Shown: positions 24,010-32,306, counted from the first letter of the stretch. The stretch: 33,719 nucleotides of DNA from Candidatus Syntrophosphaera sp. (GCA_019429425.1 JAHYIU010000014.1:1-33719); one strand, 5' to 3'. Made by a program: numbers and translations. Notes: generated by a model from the letters alone, not told the origin.

Positions 24010-26976
24010 CTACTTGTGGATTACGGCCAGGCCGGTTTTGCCGTCCATGCGCACAATCAGAGGATGATCAAATTCCAGGTGGACGAAGTAGTTGCCGCGT
24101 TCCTTTTCAGGCTGCTGATACAGCCATTCCACATCGACGAAGTCCGTGCTGGACACAAAGGGGATGGTGAAATAACCCACGTTCATGGCCACCAGGTTGT
24201 GGAAGAAATGCGTACCCTGTGAGGCTTCCACGATGAAATCGCGCAGGCCGGTTTCCAGGATGACCTTGGCGCGGTTGATCTGGGGCCAGCGCACGGGGAT
24301 GCCCAAAAACTTGTCTCGAGAGCCCCAGCGCCCTGGTCCGATCAGGATATAGCGTTTTCCCTGTTTGGCCATTTCCGCGTTGAAGCGTTCGATCTCCTCC
24401 TGCATCTCCACGGTCTTGGTCTTGTCGAATTTCCTGGGATCGAGGTAGACCACGTCGGTCAGTTCGTTGATCACGCCGTTGCCCATGCCGTGTTCCGTGT
24501 ACATCAGCAATTCGCTCTTGTCCAGGGAGGCGGTGTCGATCCGGTAGGCGTCGGTGTTCACGGACAGGGGCCGGACCTGGAGGATGTAGAAGCTGGGTTT
24601 GCCGCCGGTTTCCGGGTTATGGTCCAGGTTCACCGCAAACTCGATCTCGACGGGGATGCCGAGGGCGATCTCGCCGATCTCCAGCAGCTCTTCGATGATC
24701 TTGGCCAGGGGGAAATAGTTGTATTTCAGGATCCCGGAGAAGGTGAGCACTTTCAGCCCGCGCTCTTCGAGGTTATCCGTCAGGCGATAGTTCTCATAGT
24801 CCCAGATGGAGGCCAGATAGCGCAATACGCCATGCTTTTCCGCGTCCTTGAGTGTGAGCTTGGCCAGGGTGATTTCCTCGCCCTTGGTCAGGTCAAAGTC
24901 ATTCAGGGAAAGGTCCAAGGCGTAGAAATCCTTCTGGGCCGTCCGCACCATCTCGGTTTGGGGCAGCATCTCGGTTTCGGGATAGCGGGGGCAGAAGCGG
25001 AAATTGAGTTTGCCCTCAACCACCGATTTACCCAGGCCGAGGGCGATGTTGGCGATCCCGTCTGTGTGCTGCATGTAACTGGTGGGGTAAAAGTTGTAGG
25101 ATTGCGCCACGCCGGAGATATGGGGATAGTAGAAATGTTCGCCTTTGAGGGAACCCACGGTCTCCTGGATGATGACGGCCATCTTTTCTTCCTCGGCCTT
25201 GAAGTTCAGTGCTTCGAGGAAGTTGCGGGCGTCGCTCAGATAGACGCTGGCGAACACCAGCTTGATCGCGTCCATCAACTGCCTGAGCCGGTACATCTTG
25301 TCGGGATGGTTGTTGGGGAGCATGAAGGTGCGGTAGACCCCGGCCAGGGGCTGGGCCTGCGAATCCTCGAGCAGGCTGGATGAGCGCACCGCGATGGGGT
25401 AATGCACCCCGTCCAGATAGATCTCCAGGCGCTGGACGAGCAGTTCTGTGAGCTGCCCGCTGATGAAGATGGCGTCGATCTCTTCATCGCTCTTGTCCTG
25501 GATCTTTTCCAGGATGCCGTTGGATTCCACGAACTGGTCGAACTCGATGGTGCCGATGATGGCCGTGCTGGGCAGGGAGATGCTGATGTCCTCGAACTTT
25601 TTCTCGAAATCCATGGTCACCAGGAGCGCGTTAAGAAAGGCCAGTCCGCGTCCCTTGCCGCCCAGCGAGCCTTCGGTGAGGCGGATGATCTGGTTCATCT
25701 CGGTGAGCGATACTGCGTCGAAATTGATGATTTTGCCCTTGTTTTTGTCGATACGCACATTGCGGAAGGTCTGGTGGAGAAAATTGCGCAGCTCGTCCTT
25801 GCTGGCAAAGTCCTCGATCCGCATCGGGCGGAGGCGTTTGGCGATCTGGACCTCTCCGTGGGCGATCAGCCAGTTTGAAAAATGGTTGAATTTGCTATGG
25901 AAAACCAGGGTTTCGTCCGGAACGTGGAGGATCTTCTGTTCAAATTCGGCGATGTTGGCGGCTTCATCGATCACTTCGTTTTTGGCGTTGCGAAAGACGA
26001 AATTGCCGAAGCCAAGGTTGTAGACCATGAAATTGCGCAGCTTTCCGAAGAGGTTCTTGGAATTCTTGTTCAGGAAGTGGACGCCCAGGTCCTCGGCCGT
26101 TTTCTCGTTCTTTTCTTCCGAGGATTGCAGGATCATGGGCAGGTCGGCAAATTCCCCCTTGATGTGCTTGATCAGCTTCACCCCGGCAAGCGGGTCTTCC
26201 TCGCCATCGACCTTGTAGCGCACGTCCGAGATCAGGCAGAGCAGGTATTCCTTGTATTTTTCATAGGTCTGGATCGCCTCGTTATAGTTGTGGGCGAGGA
26301 TCACCTTGGGCCGGACCCGCATCCGGAGGCGTTTGTTCACGTCGCTCACCTCCTCCTCAATCAATCTTTGGGTCTGGCGCATGATCACGCTGTAGAGCGA
26401 CGGCAGGAACATGGAATAGTAGTGCACGGAATCCTCCACCAACAGGATCACGCGCACCAGGCCGTTGGCGGTGTCGAAATCCACGTTCATCTTGTCTTCG
26501 ACGCTCTTGACCATGGCCAAAAAGAGCTTCGTGTCGCCGTTCCAGAGGAAGACGTCGTCGATATGGCATTTATCCTCGGGATGGTTTTCCCAGATGATAT
26601 AGTCCGAGGCGACATTGAGCAGCAGCAGGATGGGTAGGTCGGGATGTTTTTGCTTGATCTTCTTGGAAAGCTCAAAGGGTCCGATCTCCCCGATGCGCAT
26701 CATGGTGATCACCAGGTCATAGCGATGGTCCTTCAGCTTTTCCAAAGCGTCCGCGCCCGTGGGTACGCTGGTGATGCGGGGCGCCGTGCTCAGATTCAGC
26801 TGGCGGTATTCCCCGAAGATCTGTTCCGAAAGCCGGCCGTCCTGTTCAAAGATGAAAGCGTCGTAAAACGTGGAAACCAACAGGATGTCCCGCACCCGCT
26901 TCTGCATCAACTGGTGGAATATGTCCTCACCGAACTTGAACTTGGTGTAGAAATAGTTTAGATCTTCCATCTTCAT
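24010..26976 (-). CDS. Receiver-like and PEP/pyruvate-binding domain protein, intact receiver (paralogue 1)
   Basis: The 988-residue protein is the upstream twin of the gene at 21002-23947 and has the same domain order. Receiver-like domain 1 (about 28-160) has Met92 at the acceptor position. Receiver domain 2 (about 174-312) looks complete: Glu181-Asp182 (LLVEDS), Asp251 (LISDVRYK), Ser285 (LQSSE) and Lys304 (FLNKNS). The ATP-grasp domain follows, with GGKGRGLAFLN near 436, AVRSSSLLED near 528, PLAGVYRTFML and LQVRPLSVN near 798. The C-terminal part has LIGPGRWGSRDKFLGIPV near 880 and GTHFFHNLVAMNVGYFT. There is no swivel histidine motif. ATP-binding is expected and the phosphoryl acceptor is unknown. 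GAGG lies 9 bases upstream of the ATG. I infer that phosphorylation at Asp251 controls the ATP-grasp unit. Confidence 0.87.
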   Translation of the reverse strand: MKMEDLNYFYTKFKFGEDIFHQLMQKRVRDILLVSTFYDAFIFEQDGRLSEQIFGEYRQLNLSTAPRITSVPTGADALEKLKDHRYDLVITMMRIGEIGPFELSKKIKQKHPDLPILLLLNVASDYIIWENHPEDKCHIDDVFLWNGDTKLFLAMVKSVEDKMNVDFDTANGLVRVILLVEDSVHYYSMFLPSLYSVIMRQTQRLIEEEVSDVNKRLRMRVRPKVILAHNYNEAIQTYEKYKEYLLCLISDVRYKVDGEEDPLAGVKLIKHIKGEFADLPMILQSSEEKNEKTAEDLGVHFLNKNSKNLFGKLRNFMVYNLGFGNFVFRNAKNEVIDEAANIAEFEQKILHVPDETLVFHSKFNHFSNWLIAHGEVQIAKRLRPMRIEDFASKDELRNFLHQTFRNVRIDKNKGKIINFDAVSLTEMNQIIRLTEGSLGGKGRGLAFLNALLVTMDFEKKFEDISISLPSTAIIGTIEFDQFVESNGILEKIQDKSDEEIDAIFISGQLTELLVQRLEIYLDGVHYPIAVRSSSLLEDSQAQPLAGVYRTFMLPNNHPDKMYRLRQLMDAIKLVFASVYLSDARNFLEALNFKAEEEKMAVIIQETVGSLKGEHFYYPHISGVAQSYNFYPTSYMQHTDGIANIALGLGKSVVEGKLNFRFCPRYPETEMLPQTEMVRTAQKDFYALDLSLNDFDLTKGEEITLAKLTLKDAEKHGVLRYLASIWDYENYRLTDNLEERGLKVLTFSGILKYNYFPLAKIIEELLEIGEIALGIPVEIEFAVNLDHNPETGGKPSFYILQVRPLSVNTDAYRIDTASLDKSELLMYTEHGMGNGVINELTDVVYLDPRKFDKTKTVEMQEEIERFNAEMAKQGKRYILIGPGRWGSRDKFLGIPVRWPQINRAKVILETGLRDFIVEASQGTHFFHNLVAMNVGYFTIPFVSSTDFVDVEWLYQQPEKERGNYFVHLEFDHPLIVRMDGKTGLAVIHK

Positions 26977-27011
26977 GGCGGTTTACCTCGATCGAAATAT
27001 GAGATTTTTTT

Positions 27012-27040
27012 ATCCTGTCTGAAATCACCCATTGTGTCAA
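27012..27040 (-). promoter_or_regulatory. Candidate promoter of the paired receiver/ATP-grasp genes
   Basis: On the minus strand a perfect -35 box TTGACA (27035-27040) is followed after 17 bp by CAGGAT (27012-27017), a moderate -10 match. The start codon of paralogue 1 is about 36 bp further on. An A/T-rich stretch lies just upstream of the -35 box. The pair, and possibly gdhA, could be transcribed from here. Confidence 0.45.
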
Positions 27041-27209
27041 TAAAAAAATTGCCTGGCCATGAACTGCGGTGAGCGGCAAACACTTACGGAAAGGGAATGA
27101 CCCGTGGGAATAGAGGTGGATTGATATTTGCAGGCGGTAATCTGTTGACCTTCGGAGCTGGTTCATTCGCAAATTTCCCCAGCTTCCCAATTCTCGCTTT
27201 TTTAAAAGA

Positions 27210-27330
27210 TCAATCCTCTTTCCTGCGCCTCATGCCGGTGGCACATTCGCCCTACACATCCCGAACAACATTGGGAATGTGTGAGGCGAAGGTGATGGGG
27301 GCGTCAATACGAAGGGAAAGAGCGACAAGC
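27210..27330 (+). repeat. Dispersed hairpin repeat (SPYT family), copy 2
   Basis: This copy matches the reverse strand of 8165-8335. The core 27247-27290 folds as TTCGCC/GGCGAA continuing into TACACAT/ATGTGT and CCC/GGG, about 17 bp with two imperfections around a loop of roughly 10 bases. It lies about 230 bp upstream of the promoter proposed for paralogue 1. Confidence 0.8.
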
Positions 27331-27382
27331 TTGTGGGGAACGTCATGCGTTATAGTATTACAGGCGAAAAAAGGATCGGAAC

Positions 27383-27475
27383 GTCATACATCCTCGTATG
27401 ACAGGCTCCGCAGGAGCCTTCCATAAATCCCTGCGGGCTTTGGCAGGCGGGGACGCCTGCCGTTCCGCACAACAA
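27383..27475 (+). repeat. CCTCGTA / GGAGC hairpin repeat, copy 2
   Basis: Three hairpins follow each other: GTCATAC/GTATGAC (27383-27402), GGCTCC/GGAGCC (27404-27418) and GGCAGGCG/CGCCTGCC (27442-27461). Then comes GTTCCGCACAACAAAACTGCCGC. The first two hairpins and the tail recur at 32710-32850. With the preceding repeat, this leaves no room for a gene in the roughly 600 bp at 26977-27581, and I see none. Confidence 0.8.
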
Positions 27476-27528
27476 AACTGCCGCTCCCCAAGATATTCCT
27501 GACGCTTTTTTCGCAATCCTGCACCGTT

Positions 27529-27562
27529 AAAAAAAGAGGCGGAGAAAAAACTCCCCGCCCCA
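27529..27562 (-). terminator. Terminator of the C25-family gene
   Basis: On the minus strand GGCGGGGAG and CTCCGCC (27551-27559 with 27538-27544, two bases bulged) form a stem around TTTTTT and are followed by TCTTTTTTTAA. It lies about 20 bp after the stop codon. Confidence 0.8.
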
Positions 27563-27581
27563 GGCAATTTATGGGTGCTTG

Positions 27582-30500
27582 TTATTTCATCAGCAGCATC
27601 TTGCGGGTCTGGCTTTGTCCGTTCAGGTCAAGCTTGTAAAGGTACAATCCGGAAGCAACGGGCATACCATGGTCGTCGGTACCGTTCCAGCTAAGGCGGT
27701 GATCTCCGCGTTGGACTTCGTTATTGAGCAGAGTGCGAACCAACTGGCCTTTGGTGTTGAAGATATCCAGGCGCGCGTTTCCGCTGTCTTGGGCGGAGAA
27801 AGCGATGGTGGTGCTGGGATTGAAGGGATTGGGATAGTTTTGTTCCAACTGGAAAGGCGCGGCCATCACCTGGTCGTCGTTGGAGACGAAAGCGTAGGGG
27901 GCCACGGTGGTGAATTTGACCGCCAAACCGGCTTGCAGGGGTGTGGCGGTTGGCGGATAGACATTGCCGTGGGTGTAGGCAAGCCCCTCTGTTTGCAGAT
28001 GATTTTCAATGCCAACCGTGCAGTAGTTGGTTGTGGTTCCGGGATTGTCCACAGTATGGTACTGAACCACGATATCACCGTCCCTGTCGGTCTGCGGATA
28101 GAGGATGATCTGGAATTTCTCCAGCGAGGCGTTCTCCATCAGATCGATGTTGTATTGGTTGTAGGCGTCGTTCCATTGCACGATGAACCGGTCGTTGGCG
28201 CTGTCGTGCCAATAGATCACGCGGATGTCGTTGAACAAGCCGGCCCCGGTATCGGGATCCGTGCCGGTCTTCATGCCTTTGAGGTCGTCCCAGTATCCGG
28301 CGATCATGGCGTAGGGCCCCAGGGCGGCGGGGATATAGTGGTTGTAGAAATCCTCCATGGTCGTGGGCATGAGGGAGACCCAGCCGTTGGAGCACATGGT
28401 GAGTTGATCGTAATCCAAACCGTAGAATCTGAATGTGAAAGGCAGGTCGATGGTTTTGGAGCCGTCGTCCATGATCAGCCAGACGCTGCCCTGCCCGCCC
28501 AGCGCCGGATCGGTCTCGATCCATTGATAGACCGGGGTTTGAGCGAATCCCGCGTCGAAGCTGTCATAGGCGTAATAGCCATAGGCGTCGGGACCGGTGG
28601 GGGAGGTGTTGATTGCCGTTCCGGCCGAGACGGCGTATGATGCGGTCGTGGTGTATTCCGAATCGATGACGGTGATCCGCAGAGGCAAATTGCAGCCGTG
28701 CCAGGCATTGGCGGATACGGAGATGGTGGTGTTGATGGTCTTGGTCTCGCCGATATCGATGGCGCCCAGGCTGATGGGTTCGGCAGGATAGAGGGCCGCG
28801 TCGCTCACAGAAAGGATCTGGGCATAGGCGTTGGTCAGGGCGGTCGAGCCCGTGTTCATGATCTCGAAGCTGATGGGCGAGGTCTGGCCGATGTTGAAGG
28901 TCCCGGAACTGCCCAGAATGGTGAATTCAGCTCCGCCGCCCCACATCTGGAACATTTGGGAGAAGGCGGGGGAAACGCTGCTCAGGGTGAAGGTGATCGC
29001 GTCGCGGGGCTGGATCTCAGGCCAGCCCTGGATCTGGAAATTGATCGTCTGCGTTCCGTTCGCGGGGATGGTGATGTCTGTGCTTTGATAATCGATCGTG
29101 GCGTTCGCGGAAGCGGTGATCGACAGAGTCGGAACCGTCAAGCTGGCCGTGCCATAGTTCTTGAGCGTCAAAGTGGCGTCGAAGCTGTGATTGGGGTGCA
29201 AAACCATGCCGGCGGCGTTGTTGGACACGATGCCGAGCCCGGCTGGTTCGTTTGGAGCAAGGGTCCGCACCAGAGGCACGAAGTTGGGCTGCGAAACCGT
29301 TATGGTCAGGTCGCCGCTTTGTTCCGGATCGATCGGCAGGATGGCGAATCCGCCCTGGACTTTGGCATAGCTGAAATCGGTGCTGTTTTTGGTCCCGGAG
29401 ACCATGGCGCCGTTGTTTCCCGGGGAGTTGATGCGGATGTGCGAATCGCTCTGGGAGAAGCTCAGCCCGCCCTGGATCACGCTTTCCGGGATGGTTTCCG
29501 GCACCAGCACCCACATGTTCAGGCTGGGATCGGCCTGGATGTTGTAGACGTGGAAATAGAAGGAGACATACTGGTTTGGCCCGATATCATTGGGGAAGTT
29601 CTTGTAGAGCTCCATCTTGCCCATCAGCACGCTGGAGCCGAATCCGCGCACACCGAAATCAAAGATGCTGCGGAAAGCGCCGCTGGAGATGGAATTGTTC
29701 AGCCGGGTCTTGGTGTGCAGGTCCGAGGGCCCCACGAAGGCCACGCAGCCGTTGGGCTGGGCGACCGAGCCCATGCGCATCCATTTCTCGCCGAAGCTGG
29801 GATTGACCGTGTTGGCAAAATCCCCGGTGTTGCAGACAATGGAAAAGACGATCGGCATCCGGGGCCCGTTGGTGGTGGAATTCAGGTCCGGCACGTGGAA
29901 GGAGGGATAGTGCCAGCCGTTGGCGTCGCCCCAGCCGCGGTAGCTGATGAACTGGACTCCCTGGTTGATCGAGGTTATGATATTGGAGGTTCCGGGATAG
30001 GTGGGCGGATAATAGACAGTGTCAACAGCCGCGTAGCCGTAGTTGAGCATCTTGTCCCGCAGCCAGCGTGACATCTGCACCGGAGTTATCGGACGCAGGC
30101 CGCCTTCGGCATAGTTTCCGGCCACGGCCAGGCCGCGGGTCATCCAGGCGGTGTTGGTCATGAAAGGCGTTTTTTCGTAACTGACAGACTTGTTGGCCAT
30201 GGTCATGAATTCGGCGATGTCGTTGAAAGAGAGGCGTCCCACCAGCATTTCCGGGAAGTAGTCGTCACCGTCCAGAAGCGTGTATTGATGGTCGTCGGCG
30301 TCATTCTCCTGGTATTCGGGAGAAGGATAGAACGCCGTGGGGATGGAATAGGAGCCGGTTACGTCGCCCAACAGGAGCAGGTAATCGCAGCGGTACTGGT
30401 CGTAATGGTTTTGGATGAACTGCTTGTAGTCGTTCAGGGAACTGCCGATCTCGGATTTGTTCACCACATACATGTCAAAGCCCTGGGAGCGTTTCCAGCG

Positions 30501-31088
30501 GACAAAATCGGCCTGGTAGGCCGTCAGGTTGCCATGGCTCAGCATCAGCATTTTGGGCCGGGCGACGGGAAGGTCGCGCAGATACGAGGTCTGGTAATTG
30601 TCCGCCAATTCCTTGTAGGCGTCGATGAAAGCCGGGGAAACAGTCTGGGGCAGAGTGATGGGCTGCCAGCCGCTGAGCGAGAATTCCGCAGTGCTGAGGG
30701 TGCGGATGTTTTCTCCGTCGCTCAATTGGGTCTCGATGAGGACGGTGAAGCCCTGCATTTCCCTGAAAGTGAAGCTGTTGCCAATGCTCAGCGCGTTGAT
30801 GTTCCTGTTCTGTTCCGTGTACAGGAAGTTGCCGCTGGCGTCAAACACGTTCCATTGCAGGCTTTGCACCTGCAGCTCGGCCTGCTGGAAAGGCAGGGCG
30901 TAGGTTTTGGAGATCAGGGTGGTCTCGGGGAATTCCTCATCCGCGGGCGGCATTTCCAGCTCGGGCAGGCTGCGGATGTTATCCAACCTGGCGCTCAGGC
31001 CAAGCGGCGATTCCTGGTATTGTTCCAGCATCGCCGCCTGCAAGATGCTCAGGCTCAGTAATATAGCTATAATGATCGGTGATTTCAT
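27582..31088 (-). CDS. Secreted C25 (gingipain)-family protein with C-terminal sorting domain
   Basis: The 1168-residue protein starts at the ATG with first base 31088, because GGGAGG lies 6 bases upstream and a signal peptide follows (MKSPIIIAILLSLSILQAA). The frame stays open further upstream without biological support. A C25 peptidase-like domain (about 180-520) includes LLLLGDVTGSY, PEMLVGRLS and the nucleophile region FSIVCNTGDF with Cys419. The His position in the usual GHG reads RGWG (Trp386), 33 residues before the Cys. Beta-rich repeats (about 600-850) and a GLDYDQLTMCSNGW-type domain follow. The C-terminal 90 residues are a T9SS/FlgD-like sorting domain (QNYPNPFNPSTTI ... SGLYLYKL). 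It is exported, probably surface-bound. Proteolysis is uncertain. Confidence 0.87.
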   Translation of the reverse strand: MKSPIIIAILLSLSILQAAMLEQYQESPLGLSARLDNIRSLPELEMPPADEEFPETTLISKTYALPFQQAELQVQSLQWNVFDASGNFLYTEQNRNINALSIGNSFTFREMQGFTVLIETQLSDGENIRTLSTAEFSLSGWQPITLPQTVSPAFIDAYKELADNYQTSYLRDLPVARPKMLMLSHGNLTAYQADFVRWKRSQGFDMYVVNKSEIGSSLNDYKQFIQNHYDQYRCDYLLLLGDVTGSYSIPTAFYPSPEYQENDADDHQYTLLDGDDYFPEMLVGRLSFNDIAEFMTMANKSVSYEKTPFMTNTAWMTRGLAVAGNYAEGGLRPITPVQMSRWLRDKMLNYGYAAVDTVYYPPTYPGTSNIITSINQGVQFISYRGWGDANGWHYPSFHVPDLNSTTNGPRMPIVFSIVCNTGDFANTVNPSFGEKWMRMGSVAQPNGCVAFVGPSDLHTKTRLNNSISSGAFRSIFDFGVRGFGSSVLMGKMELYKNFPNDIGPNQYVSFYFHVYNIQADPSLNMWVLVPETIPESVIQGGLSFSQSDSHIRINSPGNNGAMVSGTKNSTDFSYAKVQGGFAILPIDPEQSGDLTITVSQPNFVPLVRTLAPNEPAGLGIVSNNAAGMVLHPNHSFDATLTLKNYGTASLTVPTLSITASANATIDYQSTDITIPANGTQTINFQIQGWPEIQPRDAITFTLSSVSPAFSQMFQMWGGGAEFTILGSSGTFNIGQTSPISFEIMNTGSTALTNAYAQILSVSDAALYPAEPISLGAIDIGETKTINTTISVSANAWHGCNLPLRITVIDSEYTTTASYAVSAGTAINTSPTGPDAYGYYAYDSFDAGFAQTPVYQWIETDPALGGQGSVWLIMDDGSKTIDLPFTFRFYGLDYDQLTMCSNGWVSLMPTTMEDFYNHYIPAALGPYAMIAGYWDDLKGMKTGTDPDTGAGLFNDIRVIYWHDSANDRFIVQWNDAYNQYNIDLMENASLEKFQIILYPQTDRDGDIVVQYHTVDNPGTTTNYCTVGIENHLQTEGLAYTHGNVYPPTATPLQAGLAVKFTTVAPYAFVSNDDQVMAAPFQLEQNYPNPFNPSTTIAFSAQDSGNARLDIFNTKGQLVRTLLNNEVQRGDHRLSWNGTDDHGMPVASGLYLYKLDLNGQSQTRKMLLMK

Positions 31089-31129
31089 GACTTCCTCCCG
31101 TGAAGTTAGCATAGGTATATGCAAAAACC

Positions 31130-31151
31130 ATTCCGAAACGGGTTTCAGAAT
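31130..31151. promoter_or_regulatory. Palindrome between divergent genes
   Basis: ATTCCGAAAC and GTTTCAGAAT form a 10-bp inverted repeat with one mismatch and a 2-bp centre. It sits between the divergent C25-family and EEP lipoprotein genes, where it could bind a shared regulator or form part of a promoter. No regulator is encoded next to it. Confidence 0.35.
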
Positions 31152-31161
31152 TAAGGAACTT

Positions 31162-31189
31162 TTGGATTTGGTTAATTTCTTGCTATGGA
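31162..31189 (+). promoter_or_regulatory. Candidate promoter of the EEP lipoprotein gene
   Basis: TTGGAT (31162-31167) and TATGGA (31184-31189) are spaced by 16 bp and lie about 35 bp upstream of the start codon at 31225, in an A/T-rich stretch. The match is moderate and unsupported by other evidence. Confidence 0.3.
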
Positions 31190-31224
31190 CTATTTTCTTA
31201 AGATGAAACTTTAAGGAAAACCAA

Positions 31225-32139
31225 ATGCATAAAAACGTCAAACATGTGCCTCTGCTCTTGCTTTTCGCCCTGATCATTTTCGGCTGCGGAACCAATGTCA
31301 ATCTGACTCCGCCGGATGACGTCAGCATCCTCCATTTCGGTTCGGACGAATCGCTGGACGTCGTCACCTGGAATCTGCGCACTTTTCCTCTGACAACTTC
31401 TACGATCCAGACCCTGGCGCAGATCGTTCCCCAGATGAAGGTGGACGTATTCGCGTTTCAGGAGATCATGGATTACAGCGCCTTTTTCGCTCTGGCCGAC
31501 CAGATCCCCAACTATTCGGGCTACGTGTATAATGCCACCAACAGCTACCGCCTGGCCTATCTTTACGACACCCGCACGATCCAGGTCAACGACGCCTATA
31601 CCATTTTTGAAGGCCAGACCAACCCTTTCCCGCGGGCACCCTATATCCTGGATTTTGTCTTTCAGGGCCGGGATTTCATCGTTATCAACAATCACCTTAA
31701 GGCGTTCGGGGACAACTTCATCGACGAAAACGATCCCTGGGATGAGGAATACCGGCGCCGGCTGGCCTGCCAGTTGCTGGACCAATATGTGGTCGATAAC
31801 TTTCCGGAGGACAGGGTGCTGCTCGTGGGCGATTTCAACGACCAGATCGCCGAACCCCGCGAATACAACGTGTTCCTGAGCTTTCTGGACAAGCCTGAAG
31901 AATACCTGTTCGCGGACATGGCCATCGCCCTTGCTCCCACCTACAACAATGTTTCCTACCCCAGCTACCTTTCCCACATCGACCACATCATCATCACCAA
32001 CGAGCTCTTCGCCGCCTTCGAACGGCCCGACAGTGAGTGCCGCGTGATCAATGTGGAGCAGTACATGGGCAGTTGGGCCAACTATTCCAACCAGATCTCG
32101 GACCACCGGCCGCTGGGAATCAAGCTCCACCTCGATTAA
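31225..32139 (+). CDS. Endonuclease/exonuclease/phosphatase-family lipoprotein
   Basis: The 304-residue protein has a short signal peptide ending in a lipobox (IFGC, Cys21), so it should be membrane-anchored outside the cytoplasm. The rest is an EEP-fold domain with the usual metal and catalytic motifs in order: VTWNLRTF (about 50), FQEIMD (about 78), INNHLKAFG (about 155), LLVGDFNDQ (about 199), SHIDHIIITN (about 252) and ISDHRPLGI (about 292). Members include DNase I-like nucleases, sphingomyelinases and phosphatases. The substrate is unknown, and an extracellular nuclease or phosphodiesterase role is likely. TAAGGA lies upstream of the ATG. It is divergent from the C25-family gene. Confidence 0.9.
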   Translation: MHKNVKHVPLLLLFALIIFGCGTNVNLTPPDDVSILHFGSDESLDVVTWNLRTFPLTTSTIQTLAQIVPQMKVDVFAFQEIMDYSAFFALADQIPNYSGYVYNATNSYRLAYLYDTRTIQVNDAYTIFEGQTNPFPRAPYILDFVFQGRDFIVINNHLKAFGDNFIDENDPWDEEYRRRLACQLLDQYVVDNFPEDRVLLVGDFNDQIAEPREYNVFLSFLDKPEEYLFADMAIALAPTYNNVSYPSYLSHIDHIIITNELFAAFERPDSECRVINVEQYMGSWANYSNQISDHRPLGIKLHLD

Positions 32140-32232
32140 CGACGTTTTCCCGGATCTCGCGGACCGGGTCGATTACCCATATGCAGCTTAACCGGAGATC
32201 TGCACCCGCTCTCCACGGCACCACGCAAAAAA

Positions 32233-32280
32233 CCAGCTGAAGCTGGTGAAACGACCGGCTGAAACCGGTGTTCCGCAAGC
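32233..32280 (+). repeat. CCAG/CTGG hairpin repeat, copy 2
   Basis: ACCAGCT/AGCTGGT and ACCGGCT/A-ACCGGT hairpins stand side by side with GAAACG between them and GTTCCG after them. It aligns over 48 bases with 19381-19428. Confidence 0.65.
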
Positions 32281-32306
32281 CCTGTTTTCCCTTGAAATCC
32301 CAGCTC

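Noticed and set aside
21002-26976. PEP synthase or pyruvate phosphate dikinase
   Set aside because: Only the ATP-grasp domain matches. The phosphohistidine (TxH) swivel and the PEP/pyruvate barrel are absent in both genes.
26977-27190. Small open frame upstream of paralogue 1
   Set aside because: It overlaps the candidate promoter and the start of the real gene in another frame, and it has no recognisable content.
31089-31382. N-terminal extension of the C25-family protein
   Set aside because: The extension overlaps the divergent lipoprotein gene, whereas the ATG at 31088 has a strong ribosome-binding site and is followed by a signal peptide.
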